Positions 46,847 to 58,380 of a DNA stretch of 64,000 nucleotides are shown here, piece after piece (positions within the stretch are counted from its first letter, which is position 1; each line of letters begins with the position of its first letter). The stretch is taken from the NCBI GenBank assembly GCA_008933995.1, contig WARS01000012.1:9597001-9661000 (forward strand), written 5' to 3'. The DNA comes from Datnioides undecimradiatus (Eukaryota; Chordata; Actinopteri; Lobotiformes; Datnioididae). A program made the translations under genes and the position numbers. A model generated the notes under the pieces. The model was given only the letters and a program-made list of their open reading frames with translations, did no database searches and was not told the origin of the DNA.

Positions 46847-47284
46847 GGGACCCAAATGCAGACAGACACAATGAGCAGAGAGTAAAACAGTTTTTTGTTG
46901 GGCTTAAGCTTACAGTTGGTCAAGGCAGGCAGGGTCAAAACCAGGTAATCAGTCCAAAAACTCAGTGAACAAATCCAAAATGGGCAAAAGTCCAGAAAAC
47001 AGATAGAAATCCACAAAACCAAATATCCAATCATATGCAAGGAACACGAGGAAAAAACACAACTAAACTAGTAAGGCACATTGACACCAACAACAAACCA
47101 ATGGAGGACAAAGGAAATGACATAACATATATAGACTAGGTAGGGAACACTAACCAGACACAGGTGGAAACAATGATCTAATCAAACACAGGAAACAAGT
47201 GAACTGAGACACAAGAGGGAAAACTTTCTAAAATAAAACAGGAAACCAACCAAAAAGAAGGAACTCAACTCAAAACCATGACAG
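46847..47284 (-). mobile_element. Dispersed teleost repeat, 'ggacccaaat...catgaca' family, copy 3
   Basis: The most complete copy. It begins gggacccaaatgcagacaga, includes ggcaggcagggtcaaaacca and ccagacacaggtggaaacaatg, and ends aactcaaaaccatgacag. Reversed, it reads TGTCATGG...TTTGGGTCCC. No coding sequence is present. Confidence 0.65.
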
Positions 47285-47537
47285 GTGAAGGATAAAAGGC
47301 AGGCAGAAATTGGTCAAAACTGTCAAATCAGTCTGAACTGATCTGTTGTTAGCGCTATGCTTTCATGAATGTTTGGGTTTTTTCATTCTCAATTTTACAC
47401 ACATCGAGATCCATTTTAATGACATGACAAGGTTGCTGGAAACTTTCCCAACACACTGGAAGAACATGTCACCAGTCAGACCTACACATTCACACTTGCA
47501 GTCCTGGCAATTTAATGTCTGAAATTCACCTGAGAGT

Positions 47538-47580
<43 letters not shown>

Positions 47581-49019
47581 CACGCTGTGGGAGGATTGCG
47601 GGCTGTCACACATTGATTCACACAGGAACAGCATGAATGTCCCTTTAAAGCGTTTTGTTCAGTTATTATCAGAGGTTTTATATGCATGATTTTAACCAAG
47701 TCCACTGCAGAAGATTACCATGCATCTTGTCACACTTTCTCAGTCAAATGCCTTAATAAGGACTGGATTTATCCTGAGTAATTAGTGGCAATACTCCAGC
47801 AACACACACACACACACACATACTGTCCTAGAAATCAGTATAAGTCTTCAAAAGCATTACATCTGTTCTACAGTGACAGATTATCTTTCTTTTTTTTCCC
47901 AGAATACAGATTTATGAATTAGAGCCAATAATGCTTTGATCGATGGGGAAAAAAAATAACGGCCCCATTTTCCAGGCGGTGGAAAACAGCAGCATATGTC
48001 AGTGTCATGGTACATTTTGTAATTCCCTGGCTCTGAAAACAGGGAGGAGAAAACATTTGTTTGGTGTTGCCTTATGGGCCTGGTAAATCACCTATCGAAG
48101 AGCTCGCGGAGGAGGTTTCACATTCATGAAAGTGAAATGTGGAGAAAACTTGCGTCGTGCCAAGTATGCAGATGTGCAAATGCAGATTGGCAGACAGGGG
48201 CACAGCCAAACGTACATGTAAACACACGAGGGCCCAGCAGAATACATGATTATTGATATGCACTGACTCTGACCTGCATTTTAGGAATGTTTCAATAGAT
48301 AGACGAAGCAAGATTACCTTTTCACAGGAATAATTTTGAATTCCATCAGCTAATCATTAGTCAGCTGTACCAACATGGGTTGGAGTTTCTGACATTGAGT
48401 AAAGAACAATCAAGAAATGATCAGGGAACATGTATATAGCTGCAAATCTGTGCTTATGGGGAGAAAAAAGAATGAATGCACCAATTGACCATTTGTTTGG
48501 ATAGAGTGGTCTAATGAACATTGCCTGACTGCACTTTGATATAACATGTTGCAATTATAACTACAAACAAGATAGAAGACTAAAATGAGCTACAATGAAA
48601 GATAAATTGATAGAATCAGACATCAAACCAGAGCTAGTTCATTCAATTTGTGTGTGAGCTCAGTCAAAATGACCTTCACAGGTATAGTTTAGTCTGATAG
48701 AAATGTGATAAATACTTTAAAATCTGCCAGAAATAGTTACAGTTCCAGCTGCAGAAATGAGATCTTGAGCCTGCTCATGTTTATTATTTGACAGTACTGG
48801 CTTCCACTGAATAAATTCATGTGGTTTAACCCTGATGGTCACTCTCTCAAGGAGCTTTTAGCCCTGAAATGTGAAAGCTAGTGACAGTAGAGCAGGACCT
48901 CTTCAAGGTTACTGAGTAACCTGCTGTCTTCATTTACATGAGCTGCATCTCCCACAACCTCCAAAGTTATTGTTTCATAGACATCGATACGGATGTAAGT
49001 ATGTTATCAATAAAAAGAA
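47285..49019. other. Intergenic with two microsatellites
   Basis: Contains (GT)n at 47539-47578 and (CA)n at 47802-47820. Otherwise nothing recognised. Confidence 0.55.
47539..47578. repeat. (GT)n microsatellite, about 20 units
   Basis: Near-perfect dinucleotide array. Confidence 0.95.
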
Positions 49020-49350
49020 AAGAAAAGAAAAAGACATAATAAACAAGTAAAGGTAAATTAAAAGTAAAATCAGGAAAGGCTCTCAGACAAAAGTATGTTT
49101 TCAGAAGGAAGGGAAAGGAGAAGACCTGATTTCCCCAGCAGATCGTTCCAGAGCCTCAGGGCACTCACTGCAAACACCAGACAAAAGATCTCTGCCTGAG
49201 GATCTCAACGTACATCCCATTGCATGCGGTACTAAGAGGTCAGAGATAGCAGGAAGTGAGGCCTTGAAAAGCTTCAAAAATAATCTGTAAAATCTTCAAA
49301 TCTATTCTAAAACATACTGGGAGCCAGTGTAAAGAGGTTAAACATGAGTG
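49020..49350 (+). mobile_element. Dispersed teleost repeat with 'ggagccagtg' motif, copy 2
   Basis: Same landmark order as 13320-13570, more complete at the 5' side (tctcagacaaaagtatgttttcag, gatcgttccagagcctcagg, tctgcctgaggatctc). Preceded by an (AAAAG)n run at about 49012-49031. Confidence 0.6.
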
Positions 49351-49439
49351 ATATAACATTGTTTCTTAGTTTTGGTTAACTCAGTTCCTCTTTCATCTTC
49401 TTGAAAAATAATTGAAAGTGTCAGAGTTTTGTGGAAATG

Positions 49440-50090
49440 AATGCGTCTGCACATTTACTGTAGTTCAGAAAAGATATAAAGAACTAGCTGAACCTCAGAA
49501 TCAGTCCAGATTGTAGTTTACACTGCAGCTCCCCAAACATAATGTATAGGACATATGTCTCCTTGGATAAAATATACTTAGAAAGATTTGGAGTGTGTTA
49601 ACTTCATCCTCGTACACTACTACTGGTAGCAGCTCCGCAGTCCCTTCTTTATTTTTGTGGTATCTTTGTAATTTGGAGAAACATTAAGATACATTAACAC
49701 ATATCCCGAACGCAGCTTGCTTTATTTGTTGCATCATTTCAACTTCTTTTAACATATTACATTAAGCCACTTTAAATGATTCTTTAATACCCACTTAGCC
49801 CAAACATACACTTGCTAGACTCTTATCTTCTGTTCTGTTATATCAGTATATCAGGGAAATATAGTGCCAAGGTAAAATAATAGAATGTTTTAAATATAAT
49901 GTACATTGATATTGACCCTTTTTGCTGCTTATCCCATCTGCAGCAGTACAGCTTTGCTTCCTGCATCAGTGCTCCTGAAGCTTCTCCAAACTCAAACCAT
50001 CTACCGTAGGTAATACACTGAATAGGGATAAGTACCTCAAAGAACCCCACTTCAAAAATCCCAAAATACCCCTTTAAAACAGATTATCGT
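49440..50090. mobile_element. Probable dispersed teleost repeat(s)
   Basis: The ending aagtacctcaaagaacccca, cttcaaaaatcccaaaatac, ccctttaaa resembles the 3' end of a common teleost repeat, and the preceding agcagctccgcagtccc region has similar character. Borders are uncertain, and this may be two elements. Confidence 0.35.
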
Positions 50091-52240
50091 TGCTTATATA
50101 AAAAGTAATGAGCTTGTCATGAGCAGCAAAAGTTACAACATGGATGAGGTTAAAGAGACTCATGGTGAAGGTTAAAAAGGATTCCTTGTCACCAGCCTCA
50201 TGGTTATTATAGCAAGTGGACATCCTTCACTGTCACAGACTATCAAACATGCTCCTGATCAGCAACTCTTTGATACAATAGCTGTGACACAAGAAAGTTG
50301 GTTTTCATAAGCCAGCGCAGGTCAATGATGATGAATCACGATGTGATGAGGATGACACGACCGACTTCAAAGGCACCAGCAGAGATCACATTAACTTTCT
50401 GACAGCATTTTTACACACCGCTGGGATGTGGCTCATGCAGGCATGGGTTCGCATGAATTATCACACACACACACACACATACACACACACATTCACAAAC
50501 AGGCAGATACACTCATACATGCAGAAAGCAAACACACAGAGGCCAACAGACACACGAGTGTACAAACACTCATCAATCTCTTTCCTTTCAGCACTATTTT
50601 CTTTCTCTCTCTCTCTGTCTTGTCTTTTCACTCTCTCTCTTACTTTCACATACAAACACACAGGCACTCAGGTGGGGTAATTGAATGTGACAGCAAATCC
50701 TGAGAGGGTTGTTGGCGGGTTATCAGGTTAACCTGTGAAATGGAACCCACCTGACACCAGCAGGTTGGCTCTGACACCTACAGCAGACACGGTTGAATCA
50801 CTCCTGCAAAGACTGGAGGCTAAATACAGTAGCTTCCTTTTCTTCAGCAGAGGCACTTTCACTTTTTATAGAGTAGTGCAGGATAACCGCAGAGTAACAA
50901 AATGAATGTTATCACACTTTATCAGAGTTGACAAAACACCATAGATAACTCTGTCTTTGTTGAAAAAGTGCTAAAAATGGAATAAATTGTATTTTAAATT
51001 CTTTGGCACGCCAGAAAATGGCAAGATGTCTTTGGAGAATATGTGGCTGTAGAAACTTTGTGACTACTAGCAATTTCTCTGAGAACCTAAAGGTTCTCCA
51101 AGCTAGCTCGTTAGCTTAGTCACTCATGGCACAGTAAGTTTACATAATGTATACAAAAGACATTTCTGTCTCAGCCTCCTAAAAAAACACATTTGTCTGA
51201 GGAGCAATTCATAGTCTGACAGACATTATATGGTAATAATTGATTAGAATATTTTACTAGCAATGCTTTTAAATGCTAACTTTCATCCAGCAACTATGAT
51301 CACTCTGTCAACATAGAAAAACTGCAAATGCAGTAAATGCAGCGCTACAACATGACATTACATCAGTGTACCTTGATTTTGACAATATCAGCAGAGTAAT
51401 ATTCATGAACATGACCTAGTCCATTCAAGACAGGATGTTTAATTGGCAGTAGTCCTGTGTTAATGGGAACTAGCATACAAAGCTAAAGCAGATATAATGT
51501 TCATTAGTATTAGGTTGTTTTCTTTGCTGTCCTTATTGAGACACTTGTGAATGACAGAACCTACTGTGGAGTAAGGCTCTGCTTCAAGGCCGGGTTTTTA
51601 CTTTTTTGAGTTCATACACATTTGAATGGGAATAAGGTTTTTATGAATTCTGAAACAGCCTTCCTGAAGTTCTAGTTAAACTTTGGGTCTCGAAGCCAAA
51701 CATCTTTTAAAGCCAAACTAGATTCAGTATGCCCCCTCGAGCAAACCCACTGATTGTGGCAAGTCCATCAAATAACTATTTGGCTGTGAAATTTGTCTGC
51801 TTTAAATGCTGGTGTGACTGCACCTTCAGGGTTACTGAATAATGAACATGGGGCTTTTTTAATTCTAATTCAATAATTGTTTTCTCCCACTCCTCTCATA
51901 CATATGATATCTCTCTATGATCTTCAGTGCACTTCGATGGCAAGCACATGCAGAGAGAAGAAGATACACTTCCACACACAGCTGTAAAATAGCAAGGAGA
52001 TCATCAGGATATTAAGTAGCAACCCATATTGCACAATCTCGGCTGTGCAATATCTTAAAATCCCTCTCATATCTCAGTATATCTCTTCCTTTGAGATAGA
52101 TATTGGTCCAAAGGGAATATGGGTTTCTATACCTGTATTATGTTGTGAAAAACAAAGAAATGCACTGTGAAATAATATGTGCAGCGTTGTGCAATTACAC
52201 TTCTCTCCTCTGGCAGCAAAATATTGTAACAGTTAAAACA
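50091..52240. other. Intergenic with (CA)n and CT-rich patches
   Basis: A (CA)n cluster at 50463-50490, a (CT)n patch at 50605-50641 and a 12-bp perfect palindrome caggttaacctg at 50724-50735. No gene seen. Confidence 0.5.
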
Positions 52241-52255
52241 GGATTGCGGTTTCCA

Positions 52256-52337
52256 TCAATTAATGGAGTGTGATGAGGATCGCCAGCTCCAGGCACCCGT
52301 TCTGAGTCGGAGACGCCTGCCACACTCCATTTATTGA
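52256..52337. repeat. Inverted repeat, 17-bp arms, 48-bp loop
   Basis: tcaattaatggagtgtg (52256-52272) and cacactccatttattga (52321-52337) are reverse complements at 16 of 17 positions. The arms also contain homeodomain-like AATTAAT and ATTTATT cores. The loop is relatively GC-rich (cgccagctccaggcacccgt). Confidence 0.9.
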
Positions 52338-52889
52338 CAGCTCAAGAATCAACAATGCACCCATAACCAATCAGTCACTGATTCTCATTTCGACTGTTAA
52401 AATCTATCTGCAAGTCTACAGCAGTTCAACTGACACCAACAAAGCACGTGCATGATGAAATGGAGCGCAATCACTGGGGCACTATGTGTTGTTGGTGTCA
52501 GCCGCGTCTTCCACACAATGAGGGAGTTTTAACTCAGTGAGGGCCAAAAACTTCAGTCCCTGTGTCTTCAGTCACTGATGGCAGCTTTGATCTACTGGAT
52601 AGAGATGACTTTGAGGCTTTTTGCATTTGACCGTTGCTTAATAACACAATGATGACATGAAAACGTAATGATGGAAAGAGATATGAATCAGTAACAGGAG
52701 GAGATGGAGGATCAGAAGGAGTCAAATTTGTCGTTGATAATAGTGATACTGATGGTGGTGATGATGCGGAGGATACCAAAGAAGATATATCATGTGAGCT
52801 TATCACAATCATCATCATGACATTTGAGATAAGGATGAAGGCTTACGACTTTGATGGCCCTCTCTCTGTTCAGCTAGTGGCACCAGTAG

Positions 52890-53290
52890 ATCAAATTTTT
52901 ACCCCTCCAGTAAAATATGGTAACATCTGGTGAACGACTTTTCGTTGTGCGTGCACCATGAGGTCAAGATTTATAGTTTTGTGTAAAATATCTCAGCAAC
53001 TATTGAATTGCTGGCCATGACATTTGGTAGCGACTTAATGTCCCCTCAGGACAAACATTAATCACTTTACTGATCGTTTTACTTTTCGGTACATTGAAAT
53101 TTAAATTTTTCTAGTACCAATGACATTTCCCTCTGCCTCAGTTGAACCTTTTGTCTTGTGCATTTTGTGGGCAAGATGGTAAACATGGTAAATGTGAATC
53201 AGCAAGTTGGTACCTTCATTGTGAGCATGTTAGCATGCTAATTTTAGCACGCTAACAATTTAGCTCAAGGCAACACTGATACTGTCCTAT
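52890..53290 (+). mobile_element. Teleost 'gttagcatgctaac' repeat, fuller copy
   Basis: Ordered landmarks tatctcagcaactattgaat, ggccatgacatttggtagcg, cccctcaggacaaac, gagcatgttagcatgctaat and agcacgctaaca match a very common teleost interspersed repeat. It is 3' complete in appearance and has no coding frame. Confidence 0.7.
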
Positions 53291-54780
53291 AGACTCAATT
53301 AACCATATCAAAACCAAAAATGAGTACACTGTGATATTCTAATACTTTGGTAAGTGCAACTTGAGACATTTTTCTGACATGATCTGTCTAGAAAAACCAG
53401 AACTTTCCCTTAATTTGACTTCATGCTACCTCTCCAAGTGTGCTGCTGGAAACATTCCTGTAGTTAGTATTCTGGCCCCGTAACTTTGCTGAGAAGCCCT
53501 CAATAATCATGTTTTACTGCATTTCAGATGAATAATGACTGGCTAACCCCTACATTATATTCAAGCACTCACCTGGCTTTGATCTCATTGATCATGCTAC
53601 ACATATTGCTCATAATCCATCCTCATAAATCAGTATGTGCATTGTGATGCTGTGAAATCATTTCTGTGGTCCCTCACACATGCATGATAGTGATAGAATT
53701 CTAAGCTGCAAAACTCAAAGAAGAGATTGCAAACTTTGTAGTGGAATGAATTCTCCCTTTTGAATTTAATTCAAGCTCCCACTATGTGCATAAAGGAAGT
53801 GGGGGGTATTAGAGAGTGGATCACAGGTGTTTGAGAGATAGATATGGCTCTTTAACACATTTATGCACTTCACACACTCACACATGCACACACACATTAA
53901 TCTGTAGCCAAGGGCAACAGCTGGATCCATTCCCATTCCAGGAACTAGCAGTGGCTTTAGAGACTTGTGTGGCGTTTGCATATGCATATGCAAACATGCA
54001 CTCAGAGTGCTTTGCTGGTAAATTCTATCTGCTTTCTCCATCAACAACTGACTTAGAGATATGTTACTGCCCCCCCCCCCGTCTGTTTGAATTGTTTGGT
54101 TTTGATATTGCAATTTGCCTCAACAATGATATCTGAACTGGGGGACAGTTATTGGTTATTGTGTTCTGTGTGCGCTTGTGGGTTTGTGTCCATTGTGGCC
54201 CTTTGCTGTGCATTTGTAGATATTTGTGAATATATTGCTTTGAGGCGCCGTATCTGTTGGAGCTAAATGTCAGACTGATCACATCTAAAAACATGAATTC
54301 CAAAATACATTCTTCTTCTCAGCTCAACAAATAAACGCCTCTGGTTCTTTCCCCATGTTGATTTCCACAGGTATAAAACTTCTTTAGCCCATTTACCATT
54401 AAAAGTGACATTTATGTTGCTCTGGTGCACTGGGGTCATGTGATCTGGATCAAAGCATGTGTGTTGTGCCTTAATCCTCCACAAAAACAAGAAGCCTCTA
54501 ATAATGCAGGATTCATCTGATTACCACAGAGTTTGGCTTAGGCCCTGTAGGATGCTCACATGGGAACATCTGGTTTTATATTACTGTATGTAATAGACAC
54601 ATATACAGACAAACACAGCAGCCTGCCTGGATGCCAATCTCTCCATTATGGCTTTGATGTGTGCGCGATGCAGCACTCCCCCAGGACACTCTGCGCTTGC
54701 TCCGGTGTGTATTGGCATTACTGGCATTATTACACACAGAATTATTATTTAGATTTCCTCAGAGGCAAAGGGAGAAACTG

Positions 54781-54823
<43 letters not shown>

Positions 54824-57029
54824 ATGGATGGGCTTTGTGATTGTTTGTGCATGTATAAAGTGTGTGTACACACAGTTTGAATGTATTCAGAGACATATGG
54901 AAAGATACATGTGTTAGAAGCAGAAGCACCAGAATCTGAGGGGATTCTCTGTAGGCTACAGCATCATGTGACACACCCCCACACACGTAATGCAAATGAC
55001 TGCAGGGTACGTACATATGGAGTCTTGCTGGCTCCTCTGAGACCGATGCATAGTATCTCTGAAAGACAAACATGAAGACGAGTAATGTCAAGTATAGGCT
55101 CTGACGCAATGAGCTGCACGAGGAGTGAGAAGATAAAAAAGACCATTCTTTACAGCCTCATGAAAGATCAGTTGAAGAGCAACACTTGGAAACTATCAGT
55201 GAGTGTGTTCATCAGCCAAGAAATACTTCAGAGGGGTCACACATTGATCACACAGAAGCTCGTGTTTCGGGTAAGTACAAAGTTTCTGGATTTCTCTTTG
55301 ACACTTGTGTGATACTGTAGTTGGTTGGTGAATCAGTCACAGACAGTAAAACACACAGTTGGACATACGGGAAACAGGAAATCATCAGCATCAGGAGGGC
55401 CAAATAAAATGATAAAGGCTCACTCAAGCAATTTAGTAGTACAAATCAATAGAGACTGAGAGACTCTTATCTATGTTCTTTCTGCATTGTCTGTGAATTT
55501 TACTTTTGTCCTTAGAGGGTGTCACAAGATAGATGTATACTGATTTTCTGTCCCGATGGGCTTAACCTCTGACAGTACTAGACCCTACATTGTCCACAGT
55601 GCAACCAAAAGTATCTCCCTTGGTCTTTTAAACTATCCATACTGCCAGTTTGTAATTGGTTTTGTAAGGATTTGTACTCTCCATGGTCAAGCCAGGGTCA
55701 ACCTTGATGAAATCATCAGGGTTATTTATAAATCAGACTTAACAAGATTCATCCAGAGACGTCAGGACATTACTCTATTGTGTCACTCTTAGGTGATATT
55801 TTCCATGCACAAAAATCGATCTTTATGTGTAAAACTGGTCGAATTTTACTCTAATTTCATTCTAATTGGCACTTGATCTTTGCCTGAACAAATATTTACT
55901 AATTCCAAATTAATGTTTATCATTTTATCACTTCTCTATACCTTCTCTATAAGTAGCTTTAGCATAGCTGCTAATTAGATAGTCTCATAAATGTGCTGCC
56001 TTTTCCATTTCTAACACTCACAGTTGTGCATTGTGTTTCAGCAGATAAGATGTGGACACTGCATATACTGTAAAGTGTGGGCTAGTGTAAGAGTTCCCAT
56101 TTCATGCTTCCATCATTTATCTACTGCGCAATACATCTAACAGGATTACAAGGAGTAGAACCTGGCTGTTATAGAGTAACATCAAATTTCTGAATGTCTC
56201 CAGAGAGACGAAAAAACTTGATTGCCTTCGTCGCTCTTTCGGAGATCAAGCCAAAGTGTGGTAGCTCACATACTGCAGCAGGCAGTTATCTAGTTTGGTA
56301 GAAACAAAGGAAGCACTTGCCCTGCCCCTGGTTCAGTGATGAGATCTGTCATGGTGATGTATTGCTCTATAAAGAATGAACTTGTGACGCTGCAAAAGAT
56401 ATCTGTCATGGTGGAGTCGAGGATAAAGGTTCTGCTTGGGAACGTAGAGCAGATTAAAGGAGACCAAAGGCTTCTTATGGATTTTCATTGAGTTGTTCAT
56501 AAACACTAAAAGGGTGATTTTGAGCATGAAGAAAATAATTGTATTGCTTCAATAGCAACAAAAACTTGACTGCACACTGTGTGTTACATTAGCATGACCT
56601 CTCATATTACAGTGAACCTTGTATCTCTGATTCTATAATGCATATCTGGATGTTTGAACACATTGGCTGGTGGCAAATGTATATTCAGGTGATCTGATTG
56701 CATGGATGCCTTACCAAGCCTTGTAGTAACAAATTTTACCACCTAAACTAGAATCTTTTTTTGTTTGTTAACTTTTTTGCTCCTTAAATGCTGCTTAAGA
56801 TTGGGGGCCATTGCATATAGGGTAGTCATAAAATAATTAATTGTGACAACAGAAATAGAGGTAAAAGTAATATGGTTTAAGTCCATTTGCATCTCACATT
56901 TCACATTAATGTTTGAAAAAATCCATAGTTAAAGAGCAGAGATGCCATGTTTTGCACAAACTGTGGCCTCAGAAGACTGGACCGGTAACTTTCATGCTCA
57001 CTTAAAGAAATTGTGTAAAGTGTGAACAT
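53291..57029. other. Intergenic, microsatellites only
   Basis: A poly-C run near 54070, (GT)19 at 54784-54821, and no supported gene or RNA. Confidence 0.55.
54784..54821. repeat. (GT)19 microsatellite
   Basis: Perfect 38-bp dinucleotide array. Confidence 0.95.
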
Positions 57030-57300
57030 GTCCTCATAACTACACAGCCGAATAGGTATTGACCCTGAAAGCAATATGTATGACCAGGGGGGATTTCCAG
57101 TAACTGGTCACACGGTTTACTTTATAAAACAGTTGCAGTTTGATTAGGTTTAGGAAGAGATCATACTTAACGTTACGCCATATAACTACATTTTGGTGTG
57201 TAAACTCATATTTGGTTGCCCCTTGGAATCACATGACATCATCCTTTGTTCCCATCATAAATACAATGGCAGCTAGAGGTTGCACAAACAACCTATGCAG
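57030..57300. mobile_element. Probable dispersed teleost repeat fragment
   Basis: The phrase ttgattaggtttaggaagag, then atcatacttaacgttacgcc, and atcacatgacatcatcc-type text resembles a frequent teleost repeat (gttaggtttaggaaaagatca style). It is followed by a 12-14 base T run at 57305. Confidence 0.4.
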
Positions 57301-58080
57301 CCATTTTTTTTTTTTTGGAAATGTAAAATTAATCAGCATACAAAGTCAAGAAGGGGAAAAGAGAGTCCAGAAAGCTGAGGAAAAGTGGGTAAAACAAATG
57401 AGTTAATTACAACACTCCATCAAAAAATAACCTTTGAAGAAACTGAACATCACCGATAATAAAATTGTATAGGAACTGCAGAGTGCATGCATATTGTGAA
57501 TACAGTACAAACACACGAGGAGGTTCATGCATTTTAGAAGTCTAGTTGCCTATAGGCAAATTAAATTAGCATGGACAGAAGTGCTCAACCCTTAATTAAC
57601 CCTTGGTTAATTACATAAACAGATGTTAAAGCACAGATTAAATTATTTCCTTTAGTTGGATCAGCTTGTAAGCAATACAAGCTACCAGATGATAAATCTC
57701 CAGTGTGAAATCCAACATATCCCCTGTCTGTGATATTCGAATTGTAGTTATTTATAAATGACATAGTGTAGGCAGATGGGAGTCGTAGATGTGTTATAGT
57801 CTTTTGACTGGAGGGACAGAATGTCTTGTCTCCACTTGACCTCAACTTAATACATTTCAACAAATGAATGAATATCTTGTATTTGGCCTTCTAGGTAGAG
57901 AGACAAAGAAGAACTAGCATTATGAATAGCATTATGGGTAATTCAATTTGCATTCAGAGTGAGCATTTTGTGTGTGAGCGTCTGTTTGCAAAGATTTTCG
58001 TGTGTGTGCAGAGTGGAATGAAGCGGAGTAAATTTATTGAAATCCTCTGCCATCAGTGATTAGGTCCGCACAGACAGAAA

Positions 58081-58380
58081 CCTCTAACTAGCTATCATGA
58101 GCTCATCTCCAAAGAAGATATCGACACCCTCTGGATCCAAATTCTCATTCTGGTCGGGTGTTCCCCAGAGCTGTGGTCTGAAAAGGCCAGGAGTTATTTC
58201 CATATTTATTGTGCTGCTTCAGTCCCCGATGAATAAATCAAAGGCGTAGCTAATGGCCTTCTACAGATTCCTTAATAAATCTCTGCTTTAATGCGCATCA
58301 TTAAGTACTCGCTTGTGTCTGAGGTGTCTCAAAATGCCACAAGTGCTTTGTTTTCATTTACTAAATAGTCATTTCGAAGT
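58081..58380. promoter_or_regulatory. Candidate conserved noncoding block
   Basis: Repeat-free sequence dense in homeodomain-like cores (gtagctaatggcc, ccttaataaatctc, gctttaatgcgcatcattaag) with no sustained reading frame. It is the most enhancer-like patch by texture in this part of the desert. Inference only. Confidence 0.28.
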
